Below, one piece after another: positions 26,631 through 34,156 of a stretch of 52,891 bases of DNA. This DNA is from Planctomycetota bacterium (GTDB taxonomy: Bacteria > Planctomycetota > B15-G4), in NCBI GenBank assembly GCA_020638905.1, contig JACKHP010000029.1, positions 1 through 52,891 on the forward strand, read 5' to 3'. Below the pieces are notes generated by a model that worked only from the letters and a program-made list of their open reading frames with translations, ran no database searches and had not been told where the DNA came from. The position numbers and the translations under genes were made by a program. The first letter of the stretch is position 1; each line of letters opens with the position of its first letter.

Positions 26631-26669
26631 GAGGAGCCCGCCGCCGCGATACGCGGCGACGGGCTCCTC
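26631..26669 (-). terminator. Terminator-like hairpin after serine protease copy 2
   Basis: GAGGAGCCCGCCGCCGC / GCGGCGACGGGCTCCTC: 16 of 17 positions pair around a 5-base loop, 34 bases after the stop of the gene at 26703 and upstream of the promoter of copy 1. There is no T run. Confidence 0.6.
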
Positions 26670-26702
26670 ATCGATTACGGGTGGATCGGCGCGGGCGTCC
26701 CG

Positions 26703-28922
26703 TCAGCTGCCGAGCGTGATCAGCAGGCCGTTCGTCATCGACACGCCCGCCGGCGCACCGGGGTCGGCGAAGAGCTGCTGGATCACGAACGAGATGCCGG
26801 CGGGGATCGAGGCGTCGAGCGGGACGAAGAGCGGCACCTGTCCCAGCGCGTTGACCTGGATGTCGAAACTCGCAGCCACCGGGAAGGTGAAGAGCGTGCC
26901 GCCCTTGAAGGCCACCGCCGCCTGGCTGAACGAGATCAGCATCACGCCCGGGGCGTTCGGCAGGGCGGCCACCGTGGTGAGCGAGAAGCCGCTCCCGCCC
27001 GGGACGAGGTCACCGCTGCCGAGCATGATCGGCGCGATGCCCGATCCGCCGGCGAGCCCCGGACTGAGCGTCGTGAACGAACCCGTCGTGAAGTAGCGGA
27101 AGCCGTCGACGAGCAGGTCGTTGCCGTTGCCCACCACGAGCACGTCGACCGGGCCCGTGCCGGCCCCCGCGGGCGTCGTGACCTTCAACTGCGTGGCCGA
27201 CTGGACCACGAGGTTCGTGCCGGGCACGCCGTCGAAGCGCACCTCCGTCACGCCCAGCGCGTTCGTGCCGGTCATCGTGACGACCGTGCCCCCCACGACG
27301 AGTCCCGAGTCGGGCATGAGCGTGTCGATCGAGGGCGCCGGGTTCGCGGTGTACGTGAAGGCGTTGGCGAGCGTCGCCGTCCCGAACGTGTCGGTGACCG
27401 AGACGGGCACCGTCGCGCCGGCCGTGCCCGTCGGGGACACCGCCGTGAGCGTCGTGTCGTTCGTCACGCTGAACGACTTGGCCTCGACGCCCCCGAACTT
27501 CACCGACAGCAGGCCGTCGAACCCGCTGCCGTGGAACGTGACCGAGGTGAAGCCGCCCGCCGGGCCGCTCGTGGGACCGATCGAGGCCAGCGTGGCCGCC
27601 GAGAGGTCGGCGAACGGATCGAGTCCGTCGAGGTTCGTCACACCCGACCCCAGCGGATCGAGCCACTGGCCGATGTTCGCCTCGGTCCAGAAGTTGTAGA
27701 AGCGACCGTACTGGCTGTTCGTGCAGTCGGTGTCGGGACCGCCGGTGAGCGCACCACGCACGCGCAGGTTCTGGTCGAAGAGCGGACCTCCCGAGCTGCC
27801 GCCGAGCGTGCCGCCGACCTGGAACTTCATGAACCAGACCTTCACGAGTCCGATGCCGATGAAGTTCGAGTTGCCCTGCCCGCCGCCGTTGGTGTCGATC
27901 GAGATGCACTTCGGCCCGCCGCTCGGATGGTGCATCGAGAGGCCGAACGTGAGGTTGCTCGTCGAGCGGCTCCAGCCCGAGTAGTACGGCTCGAAGTTCG
28001 CCGGGATCGGGTTGTTGAGCCGCAGGAGCCGTCCGTCGGTGTCGACGTCGTTGGCCAGCAGCTGCGCCCCCGACATGCTGAACGTGGTCGGCGCCGTGCC
28101 CGTGCCGCAACCGGAGCGCTGGTACTTGAAGCGCACCACCACCGACGAGCCCGTGCTGCAGTGGTTCGCGGTGTAGAGGTACGGCGTCTGGTCGTTCGCG
28201 GTGTTGTTCAGGATCGAGCCCGAGCACAGGAAGCCGCTGTAGAGCGTGCGCACCGTGCAGCGCTTCTGCAGCTCGTACGGGTCGCCCTCGGGGCAGTTCA
28301 CGTCGAGCGTGCAGCCGCCGGCGTACGTCCCGTCGTTCAGCGACGACTCGAGCGCGAACACGTCGCGGTAGTCGTAGACCACCTGGCGCAGCGTGATGTG
28401 CGCGTCGTACGGCTGGTCGGCCGGCTGGCTGTACTCGATCACCACCGAGTCGCCGGGGAAGGGCTCGACCGCGAACCCGCCGTCGGGTCCCTCGTTCTGC
28501 GCGGTGTACGCTCCGTACACCGTGGAGAGCGTGTCGTCGTAGAGGAACACCGCGCCGCCCGGCGGCAGGTCGAAGCGCGCGAACTCGACGCCCAGGCTGT
28601 ACGCGCCGGGTGCCTCGATGCGCACGCGTCCCGCGAGACGACGGCCGTCGGACGTGATCTCGAACGCGCCCGCGTCGGCCAGGTCGAAGGGCAGCGAGAC
28701 CGGGACGCCGTAGCGCAGCGGCCAGATGCCGCGCGCCTCGTTCATGGCGTCCTCCTGCACGAGCAGCGCCACGTCGGGCGCCGGCACGTCGAGCACGGTG
28801 GGCGCGCTCTGCAGCAGCGGCGCGGCGGGCTCGCCGGGCGAGCGGATCTGCGCGGAGAGCGCGGACGGAAGGACGAACAGCGCGGCGGCGAACGCGGCCG
28901 CGCCCAGGAGGGAGCGCCTCAT
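26703..28922 (-). CDS. Exported trypsin-like serine protease with IPT/TIG domains, copy 2
   Basis: 739 residues, the same length as copy 1, with His at the same position (254). Signal peptide MRRSLLGAAAFAAALFVLP..LSA. Protease motifs LYTANHC, NDVDTDGRLLRLN and GGSSGGPLFDQ; the scissile specificity cannot be told. Two IPT/TIG domains (IGPTSGPAGGFTSVTFHGSGF; LMPDSGLVVGGTVVTMTG) and the shared C-terminal domain (AFKGGTLFTFPV ... DPGAPAG). The copies differ most in the IPT region and near the ends of the domains. It has its own extended -10 and its own terminator, so the two genes look like independent units after duplication. The divergent neighbour is an ECF sigma factor. Confidence 0.82.
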   Translation of the reverse strand: MRRSLLGAAAFAAALFVLPSALSAQIRSPGEPAAPLLQSAPTVLDVPAPDVALLVQEDAMNEARGIWPLRYGVPVSLPFDLADAGAFEITSDGRRLAGRVRIEAPGAYSLGVEFARFDLPPGGAVFLYDDTLSTVYGAYTAQNEGPDGGFAVEPFPGDSVVIEYSQPADQPYDAHITLRQVVYDYRDVFALESSLNDGTYAGGCTLDVNCPEGDPYELQKRCTVRTLYSGFLCSGSILNNTANDQTPYLYTANHCSTGSSVVVRFKYQRSGCGTGTAPTTFSMSGAQLLANDVDTDGRLLRLNNPIPANFEPYYSGWSRSTSNLTFGLSMHHPSGGPKCISIDTNGGGQGNSNFIGIGLVKVWFMKFQVGGTLGGSSGGPLFDQNLRVRGALTGGPDTDCTNSQYGRFYNFWTEANIGQWLDPLGSGVTNLDGLDPFADLSAATLASIGPTSGPAGGFTSVTFHGSGFDGLLSVKFGGVEAKSFSVTNDTTLTAVSPTGTAGATVPVSVTDTFGTATLANAFTYTANPAPSIDTLMPDSGLVVGGTVVTMTGTNALGVTEVRFDGVPGTNLVVQSATQLKVTTPAGAGTGPVDVLVVGNGNDLLVDGFRYFTTGSFTTLSPGLAGGSGIAPIMLGSGDLVPGGSGFSLTTVAALPNAPGVMLISFSQAAVAFKGGTLFTFPVAASFDIQVNALGQVPLFVPLDASIPAGISFVIQQLFADPGAPAGVSMTNGLLITLGS

Positions 28923-28998
28923 GGCTTCGGTTCCGGGGAGAGATCGGATGGACGGGACGCGCCGTATCGGGCGGCGGCCCCGCGGGGAGAGAGGCCCG

Positions 28999-29007
28999 AT
29001 TGTAGCA
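28999..29007 (-). promoter_or_regulatory. Extended -10 promoter of serine protease copy 2
   Basis: TGCTACAAT on the minus strand, about 77 bases before the ATG at 28922, identical to the element of copy 1. The leader downstream, with GGGGAGAGATCGG, is also shared between the copies. Confidence 0.5.
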
Positions 29008-29070
29008 GCACTCGCCGGAAGCCGGGACGCGTCGTCGCCGACGCGCCCCCCCGCCGGGTCGACGGCCTCC

Positions 29071-29079
29071 TGGTAGACT
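29071..29079 (+). promoter_or_regulatory. Extended -10 promoter of the ECF sigma/kinase operon
   Basis: TGGTAGACT, 75 bases before the ATG at 29155. It has the TG of an extended -10 and no clear -35. It is divergent from the protease promoter 65 bases away. Confidence 0.45.
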
Positions 29080-29154
29080 CGACCTCCGCGCGCGCGGTCC
29101 GTGGACGGCCGCCCTCCCCCGCGCGCGCCTTCTGTCCGCGATCTCCGGTGCCGG

Positions 29155-29742
29155 ATGGCCCCCGACGGCAGCGACGTCTCCGACCGCATCACGGCCCTCG
29201 TGCACGCCGCCGAGGCCGGCGACGACACGGCCATCGAGCGGCTCATCCCGCTCGTCTACGACGAGCTGCGCGCGCTGGCCCGCTTCCAGCTCGGACGCCT
29301 GCCGGTGGGCGGCACGATCCAGGCCACGGCGCTCGTGCACGAGGCCTGGTGCAAGCTCGTGCGCGGCGACAACCGCTGGGAGAGCAAGGAGCACTTCTTC
29401 GGCGCCGCCGCGCGCGCGATGCGCAACGTGCTCGTCGACGAGGCGCGCCGCAAGTCCGGGACGAAACGCGGCGGCGGTCGACGGCGCGTGACGCTCGACG
29501 AGGGCGCGGTCATGTCGCACGAGCCGTCCGTCGACGTGCTGGCCCTCGACGACGCGCTCGACCGGCTCGAGCGCCACGACGAACGCAAGTATCGCGTCGT
29601 CATGCTGCGTTACTTCGCCGGCCTCACCATCGAGGAGACCGCGCGTGCGCTCGACCTCGCCGGCGCCACCGTCGAGCGCGACTGGGCCTACGCGCGCGGC
29701 TGGCTGTTCCGCGAGCTGGCCGGCGACGACGCGGTGGGATGA
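29155..29742 (+). CDS. ECF-family RNA polymerase sigma factor
   Basis: 195 residues. Region 2 includes LIPLVYDELRALARFQLGR and TALVHEAWCKLVRGD, and region 4 has YRVVMLRYFAGLTIEETARAL with the helix-turn-helix and a second helix ATVERDWAYARGWL. This is the planctomycete-type ECF group often encoded next to Ser/Thr kinases. It would direct RNA polymerase to a dedicated promoter set, probably under control of the kinase encoded next, whose ATG overlaps its TGA (ATGA). No anti-sigma factor gene is present. The start at 29155 was chosen over a GTG at 29101, which would add an unlike, Pro/Arg-rich segment. Confidence 0.9.
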   Translation: MAPDGSDVSDRITALVHAAEAGDDTAIERLIPLVYDELRALARFQLGRLPVGGTIQATALVHEAWCKLVRGDNRWESKEHFFGAAARAMRNVLVDEARRKSGTKRGGGRRRVTLDEGAVMSHEPSVDVLALDDALDRLERHDERKYRVVMLRYFAGLTIEETARALDLAGATVERDWAYARGWLFRELAGDDAVG

Positions 29743-31796
29743 GGCCGCGCGCGGGCGGGCCCGAGTCGGAATCCGAGCGGCGCGACCGGCTGTTCGACGT
29801 CGGCCGCGCGGCGGCGCCGACCGAGCGCGAGGCGGCGCTGCGCGCGGCCGGCGCCGACGACGACGAGCGCGCCGAGCTGCTCTCGCTGCTCGCGGCGTCC
29901 GAGCGCGCCGGTGCCTTCCTCGAGCAGCCGGCCGTGTCCACCGGACGTCCCACCCACCCCGGCGCGTCCGACGAGCCCGAGGACGACTCGGTCGAGGGCT
30001 ACGTGCTGCGCGAGCGCCTGGGCGTGGGCGGCTTCGGCGTGGTGTACCGCGCCGAACAGGAGGTGCCGGTGCGGCGCGAGGTGGCGCTCAAGCTGCTCAA
30101 GCCCGGGATGGACTCGCGCGAGATCGTGGCGCGCTTCCTGGCCGAGCGCCAGGCCCTGGCGATCATGGACCACCCCGGCATCGCGAAGGTCTTCGACGCG
30201 GGCCTGACGCACAAGGGCCGCCCGTACTTCGCGATGGAGTACGCGCCGGGACGTCCGATCACCGAGGCCGCCGACGCCTGCGCACTCCCGACCGGCGAAC
30301 GCCTGCGCCTGTTCGTCGAGGTCTGCGACGCCGTCCACCACGCGCACACGCAGGGCGTGATCCACCGCGACATCAAGCCGGGCAACGTGCTCGTGTCCGA
30401 GCGCGACGGACGGCTCGTGCCGAAGGTGATCGACTTCGGCATCGCCAAGGCGGTGCAGGGCTCGCTGCTCGGCGAGGCGACGCTCGTCACGAGCGCGGGA
30501 CAGCTCGTGGGCACGCTCGAGTCGATGAGCCCCGAGCAGGCCAGCGGCGACACGTCGCAGATCGACACGCGCACCGACGTGTACGCCCTGGGCGTGCTGC
30601 TCTACGAGCTGCTCAGCGGCGCGCTGCCGTTCACGTCCGAGACCCTGCGCGGGACGAGCCTGGCCGAGGCCCAACGCCTGCTCGTCGAGGTCGACCCGCC
30701 GCGTCCCAGCACGCGCCTGCAGCGCGCGGGCGACCGCGACGAGCGCGCGCGCCGCCGCTCGACCAGCCGCCTCGACCTCGTGCGCCGCCTGCACGGCGAC
30801 CTCGACTGGATCACGATGCGCGCGCTCGAGAAGCGCAAGGCCGACCGCTACGCGTCCGTCCACGAGCTGGCCGAGGACGTGCGCCGCCACCTGCGCCACG
30901 ACCCGGTGCTGGCCGGACCGCCGGGCGCCGGCTACCGCGTGCGCAAGTTCGTGCGTCGCAACCGCGTGCTCGTCGCAGCCGTGTCCGCCGTGCTGCTGGC
31001 CCTCGCGGGCGGACTCGTCGGCACCGGCCTGGCGCTGCTGCGCGCGGTGGACGCCGAGCGGCAGTCCGAGACGCGCCGGGTCGAGGCCGAGGTCGCGGCC
31101 GACGACGCGCGCCGCGCCGAGCGCGACGCCGTGACCGCGCGCAAGGAGGCCGAGGCCTCGCGCGACGCCGCGCTGGCCTCGCGCAAGGACCTCGAACGCG
31201 CCCACTCCGCGGCGCGCACCGAGGCGCGCAAGGCCTACGCGGTGGTCGACTTCCTGCTGGGCGTGCTGGCCGACCCGGCCTTCCGCCGCACGCGCGCCGA
31301 TCCGACCCTGCGCGACCTCCTGGCGGCCGCGTCGGCCCCAGCGTCGACGAGGTCTACGGCGACGACCCCGGAGGTCGAGGCGCTGCTGCGCCGCACGCTC
31401 GGCCTGCTGTTCCTGTCGCTCGACGAGGAGGGCCCGGCCGAAGACCAGCTCACCCGCGCCATCGCGCTGCTCGACGCGCGCGACGGCGACGTCGACCCGC
31501 TCAGGCGCTCACCAACCCGGGACAGATCCAGGTGCCGCGCGACCTGCGCAAGCAGGTCGGAGACCTCGCACGGACGCTGCTCGCCCGCTCGCGCGCGGGC
31601 ACCGACCAGGCCGTCGATCCCGGGCGCCTGCTCTCCACCGCCGACAGCTACGCGCTGCTGCTGCTGCATCACGGCAGCTGGGACGAGGCCGCGCAGCTCG
31701 AACGCGAGCTGGCCGAGACGCGCGAGGCGGCGTTGGGCGCGTCCGACCCGCGCACGCGCCAGGCGCGCAACAACCTCGCCGCCGCGCTGCAGCTGA
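29739..31796 (+). CDS. Transmembrane Ser/Thr protein kinase, frameshifted in the TPR region
   Basis: The kinase domain (about residues 85-370) is complete: Gly-rich loop GVGGFGVVY near 95, Lys in VALKLL, HRDIKPGN with catalytic Asp211, DFG at 232-234 and SPEQASG in the activation segment. A juxtamembrane region, a membrane helix (VLVAAVSAVLLALAGGLVG, about 410-430) and a long Arg/Glu coiled coil (EAEVAADDARRAERDA) follow, as in Pkn kinases with extracytoplasmic TPRs. Beyond residue 530 the reading frame is damaged: residues 534-543 read in the wrong frame where frame 2 gives SVDEVYGDDP, and after base 31500 the TPR sequence continues in other frames. The last 100 residues of this ORF are therefore spurious. 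It overlaps the sigma gene by four bases. The kinase itself could be functional. Confidence 0.85.
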   Translation: MRPRAGGPESESERRDRLFDVGRAAAPTEREAALRAAGADDDERAELLSLLAASERAGAFLEQPAVSTGRPTHPGASDEPEDDSVEGYVLRERLGVGGFGVVYRAEQEVPVRREVALKLLKPGMDSREIVARFLAERQALAIMDHPGIAKVFDAGLTHKGRPYFAMEYAPGRPITEAADACALPTGERLRLFVEVCDAVHHAHTQGVIHRDIKPGNVLVSERDGRLVPKVIDFGIAKAVQGSLLGEATLVTSAGQLVGTLESMSPEQASGDTSQIDTRTDVYALGVLLYELLSGALPFTSETLRGTSLAEAQRLLVEVDPPRPSTRLQRAGDRDERARRRSTSRLDLVRRLHGDLDWITMRALEKRKADRYASVHELAEDVRRHLRHDPVLAGPPGAGYRVRKFVRRNRVLVAAVSAVLLALAGGLVGTGLALLRAVDAERQSETRRVEAEVAADDARRAERDAVTARKEAEASRDAALASRKDLERAHSAARTEARKAYAVVDFLLGVLADPAFRRTRADPTLRDLLAAASAPASTRSTATTPEVEALLRRTLGLLFLSLDEEGPAEDQLTRAIALLDARDGDVDPLRRSPTRDRSRCRATCASRSETSHGRCSPARARAPTRPSIPGACSPPPTATRCCCCITAAGTRPRSSNASWPRRARRRWARPTRARARRATTSPPRCS

Positions 31797-32486
31797 AGCG
31801 GGCGACTCGCGAGAGGCCGCCGAGACCTGGGACGCGCTCGTCCCGCTTTCTATCGCGCCGACGACCCGGTGGACGCTCGAGACCTTCGCGACCGTGCTCC
31901 GGCAGCCTCGCGAGCGCGCTGCTCGACCTGGGCCGCGTCGACCTGGCCGAGGCCCGCGCACGCGAGGCCGTGGCGCTCTTCGACGGACGCGAGACACCGA
32001 CCGATCCCGCGCGCCTCACCGCGCTCATGGCGCTGGCCTCGGTGCTCGAGACGCGCGGCGCCTACGACGAGGCCGAGGACCTGCTGCGCCAGGTGCTGGC
32101 CGCGCGCACGAAGTCCGACGGCGCCGACGCGGTCACGACGCTCTCGGCCACGTCGGCCCTGGGACTGCTGCTGCTCCACGCCCAGCGCTTCGACGAAGCC
32201 CACGCCCTGCTCGCCGCGGCCGTCGAGGGCGCTCGCCGCGAGCTCTCCGACGGACACTGGTACACCGCCTCGCTGCGCGGCGACCTGGGCACCTGCCTGA
32301 TCGGCGAGGGACGCTTCGACGAGGCCCGTCGACGAACTCCGCGCCGCGCTCGAGGGCCTGCGTCCCGCCCTCGGCATGGACGACCCGCGCACGCTCGCCG
32401 TGGCGCACAACCTCGTCTTCGCCTGCGACTGGACCGGACGAGGATCCGAGGTCGACGACCTGCGTCCGCTCGTCGAGGAGCAGTGA
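31501..32486 (+). pseudogene. Frame-disrupted TPR part of the Ser/Thr kinase
   Basis: The kinase's C-terminal TPR region, split over three frames. Frame shifts are visible near 31500 (ALTNPGQIQVPRDLRKQVGD resumes), 31800 (GDSREAAETWDALVPL), 31850 (FYRADDPV), 31872 (TLETFATVL), 31893 (GSLASALLDLGRVDLAEAR) and 32328 (VDELRAALEGL to the TGA at 32484). With two more at 31338 and 31370 there are about eight indels in 1 kb, many beside C or G runs. The TPR sequence between them is well preserved and free of stops, so either the damage is recent or it is a sequencing or assembly error beside the repeats. Confidence 0.75.
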
Positions 32487-32525
32487 CGGGAGGAGACGTC
32501 CGGCGGAGGTCGTGAGCAGAACGCG

Positions 32526-32687
32526 GAAGTCGAAGTCGAAGCCGAACCCGAACCCGAACCCGAACCCGAACCCGAACCCGAACCCGAACCCGAACCCGAA
32601 CCCGAACCCGAACCCGAACCCGAACCCGAACCCGAACCCGAACCCGAACCCGATCCCGATCCCGATCCCGATCCCGATCCCGATCCC
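32526..32687 (+). repeat. Hexanucleotide array B (18 GAACCC then 6 GATCCC)
   Basis: After GAAGTC, GAAGTC, GAAGCC come 18 perfect GAACCC units (32544-32651) and six GATCCC units (32652-32687). It begins 40 bases after the kinase stop codon and lies in the 330-base gap before the four-helix-bundle gene, which otherwise holds the 27-bp hairpin. Same unit family and order as array A on the other strand of 21846-21977. Confidence 0.97.
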
Positions 32688-32745
32688 GAAAGCGCCGACT
32701 TCGCAACTGCACAGGCGTGGCGGCGGACTGCCGGGGCGCCCACCG

Positions 32746-32810
32746 GTTCCTTTCTCCGGGAGGGCGTGGGTTGGCAGGTGTGAAACCCACGCCCTCCCGG
32801 AGAAAGGAAC
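32746..32810 (+). repeat. Perfect 27-bp inverted repeat abutting four-helix-bundle gene A
   Basis: Left arm 32746-32772, 11-base loop, right arm 32784-32810; all 27 positions pair. The right arm ends six bases before the ATG at 32817 and contains the only plausible ribosome-binding sequence (AAAGGA), so a folded message would hide it. A related hairpin of the same arm length stands before gene B; both distal arms contain TCCGGG followed by a G-rich stretch. Confidence 0.95.
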
Positions 32811-32816
32811 ACGGAC

Positions 32817-33137
32817 ATGTTCGATGCACTGGAAGTCAGCCTCGACGTCGTCGCTTCGCTGCGAGCCCCGCTGCAGGTTCTTCGCACGAAGGATGGCGAT
32901 CTCTACCGCCAGGTCCGGCGGGCCGGGTCGTCGATCCCGCTCAACATCGCCGAAGGCGGACGCCGCGTCGGCAAGGACCGCAAGCACCTCTGGCGCGTCG
33001 CGCTCGGCAGCGCCGACGAGGCCCGCGTCGCGTTGCGCACGGCCGTCGCGTGGGGCGACCTCGACGAAGCGCGGCTCGTGCGTCCCCTCGCGTTGCTCGA
33101 TCGCGTGATCGCCATGCTCTGGAAGATGACCCGCTAG
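32817..33137 (+). CDS. Four-helix-bundle protein, 23S rRNA IVP family (copy A)
   Basis: 106 residues. The family signature is clear: DLYRQVRRAGSSIPLNIAEG at about 30-50, then GKDRKHLWRVALGSADEAR, and an end LLDRVIAMLWKMTR. The family (S23/IVP, TIGR02436-like) forms four-helix bundles that assemble as pentamers and was first found inside 23S rRNA intervening sequences; the Avd protein of diversity-generating retroelements is related. The cellular role is unknown, with nucleic-acid binding suspected. A perfect 27-bp hairpin sits directly before the start codon and a palindrome follows the stop by six bases. The opposing gene B is a diverged relative (roughly 40% identical by eye), so they are not a recent duplication. 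Confidence 0.88.
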   Translation: MFDALEVSLDVVASLRAPLQVLRTKDGDLYRQVRRAGSSIPLNIAEGGRRVGKDRKHLWRVALGSADEARVALRTAVAWGDLDEARLVRPLALLDRVIAMLWKMTR

Positions 33138-33143
33138 GAAGCC

Positions 33144-33175
33144 CCGGCGCGGCGAGCACGTGCTCGCCGCGCCGG
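33144..33175. terminator. Perfect 32-base palindrome between the two four-helix-bundle genes
   Basis: CCGGCGCGGCGAGCAC and its exact reverse complement with no spacer. It lies between two convergent stops (33137 and 33181), so it can end transcription from both sides. It is also the centre of symmetry of the mirror-image unit. Confidence 0.8.
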
Positions 33176-33180
33176 TTCGA

Positions 33181-33504
33181 TCAGTGCGTCATGCGCCACA
33201 GCATCTGGTGGACGCGCGTGAGCGTCTCGTGTGCCGCGTGGCACTCGTCGAGCGAGACGTCGCCGAAGGCTTCGGCGACCTTCAGGATCGCCGACACTTC
33301 TTCGGCGCTCCCGCGCGCGATGCGCCAGTGGTGGCGACGATCGCGGCCCTCGCGCGCGCGACCCTCGGCCACGTTGAGCGCGATGGACGCAGCCGCCGTG
33401 CGCAGTTGCACGGCCAGCCGCCCGTCGGCGCGACGGATCGCCGCCAGCGGCCGACGGAGTTCGGAGATGAGCTGGTAGGAGGCATCGAGGCAGTCGAATC
33501 GCAT
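33181..33504 (-). CDS. Four-helix-bundle protein, 23S rRNA IVP family (copy B)
   Basis: 107 residues on the strand opposite to copy A. LAVQLRTAAASIALNVAEG, GRDRRHHWRIARGSAEEV and the end LTRVHQMLWRMTH match the family and copy A. The ATG at 33504 follows a perfect 27-bp hairpin by four bases (TTTC), and the next in-frame starts upstream lie in hexamer repeats and are unlikely. No recombinase, reverse transcriptase or 23S rRNA gene is nearby, so this is a free-standing member. Its role is unknown; with copy A and the hairpins it forms a symmetric module. Confidence 0.87.
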   Translation of the reverse strand: MRFDCLDASYQLISELRRPLAAIRRADGRLAVQLRTAAASIALNVAEGRAREGRDRRHHWRIARGSAEEVSAILKVAEAFGDVSLDECHAAHETLTRVHQMLWRMTH

Positions 33505-33508
33505 GAAA

Positions 33509-33581
33509 GGTGGCTTCCTGTCCGGGGGCGGGTGTTCGTACGCCCCGTCGGCGGACACCCGCCCCCGGACAGGAAGCCACC
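33509..33581 (-). repeat. Perfect 27-bp inverted repeat abutting four-helix-bundle gene B
   Basis: Arms 33509-33535 and 33555-33581 with a 19-base loop; all 27 positions pair. On the gene's strand the proximal arm ends four bases before the ATG at 33504. It is related in sequence to the hairpin of gene A in the same orientation relative to the gene. Confidence 0.95.
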
Positions 33582-33634
33582 CGCGCACGACCCAGAACGC
33601 GACGGCGAAGCCGAGCACGGACGATCGCGGTCCC

Positions 33635-33815
<181 letters not shown>

Positions 33816-33822
33816 AACCCAA

Positions 33823-34155
33823 CCGATCCCGATCCGAACCCGAACCCGAACCGGATCCTGATCCTGATCCCGAACCTGAACCCGATCCCGATCCCGAACC
33901 CGAACCCGATCCCGAACCCGATCCCGAACCCGAACCCGAACCCGAACCCGAACCCGAACCCGAACCCGATCCCGATCCCGATCCCGATCCCGATCCCGAT
34001 CCCGATCCCGATCCCGATCCCGATCCCGATCCCGATCCCGAACCCGAACCCGATCCCGATCCCGATCCCGATCCCGATCCCGATCCCGATCCCGATCCCG
34101 ATCCCGATCCCGATCCCGATCCCGATCCCGAACCCGAACCCGATCCCGTTCCCGG
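33823..34155 (+). repeat. Hexanucleotide array C2 (mixed GAACCC/GATCCC, about 55 units)
   Basis: Alternating blocks of GATCCC and GAACCC with a few variants (GATCCT, GAACCT, GAACCG) at the left edge. Long uniform GATCCC blocks (about 33967-34038 and 34048-34130) are separated by pairs of GAACCC. It ends within two bases of the stop codon of the gene at 34157 and probably serves as, or displaces, its 3' end. Pure variant-unit blocks suggest growth by slippage. Confidence 0.96.
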
Positions 34156-34156
34156 A

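Noticed and set aside
32817..33504. Diversity-generating retroelement (Avd-like proteins)
   Set aside because: No reverse transcriptase, template repeat or variable repeat is present; the proteins fit the IVP family better.
33823..34155. Acidic-proline (Asp/Glu-Pro) repeat protein coded by array C2
   Set aside because: The frame has no credible start or domain, and the array lies between the stop codons and start codons of other genes. Recorded as a finding about unit type only.
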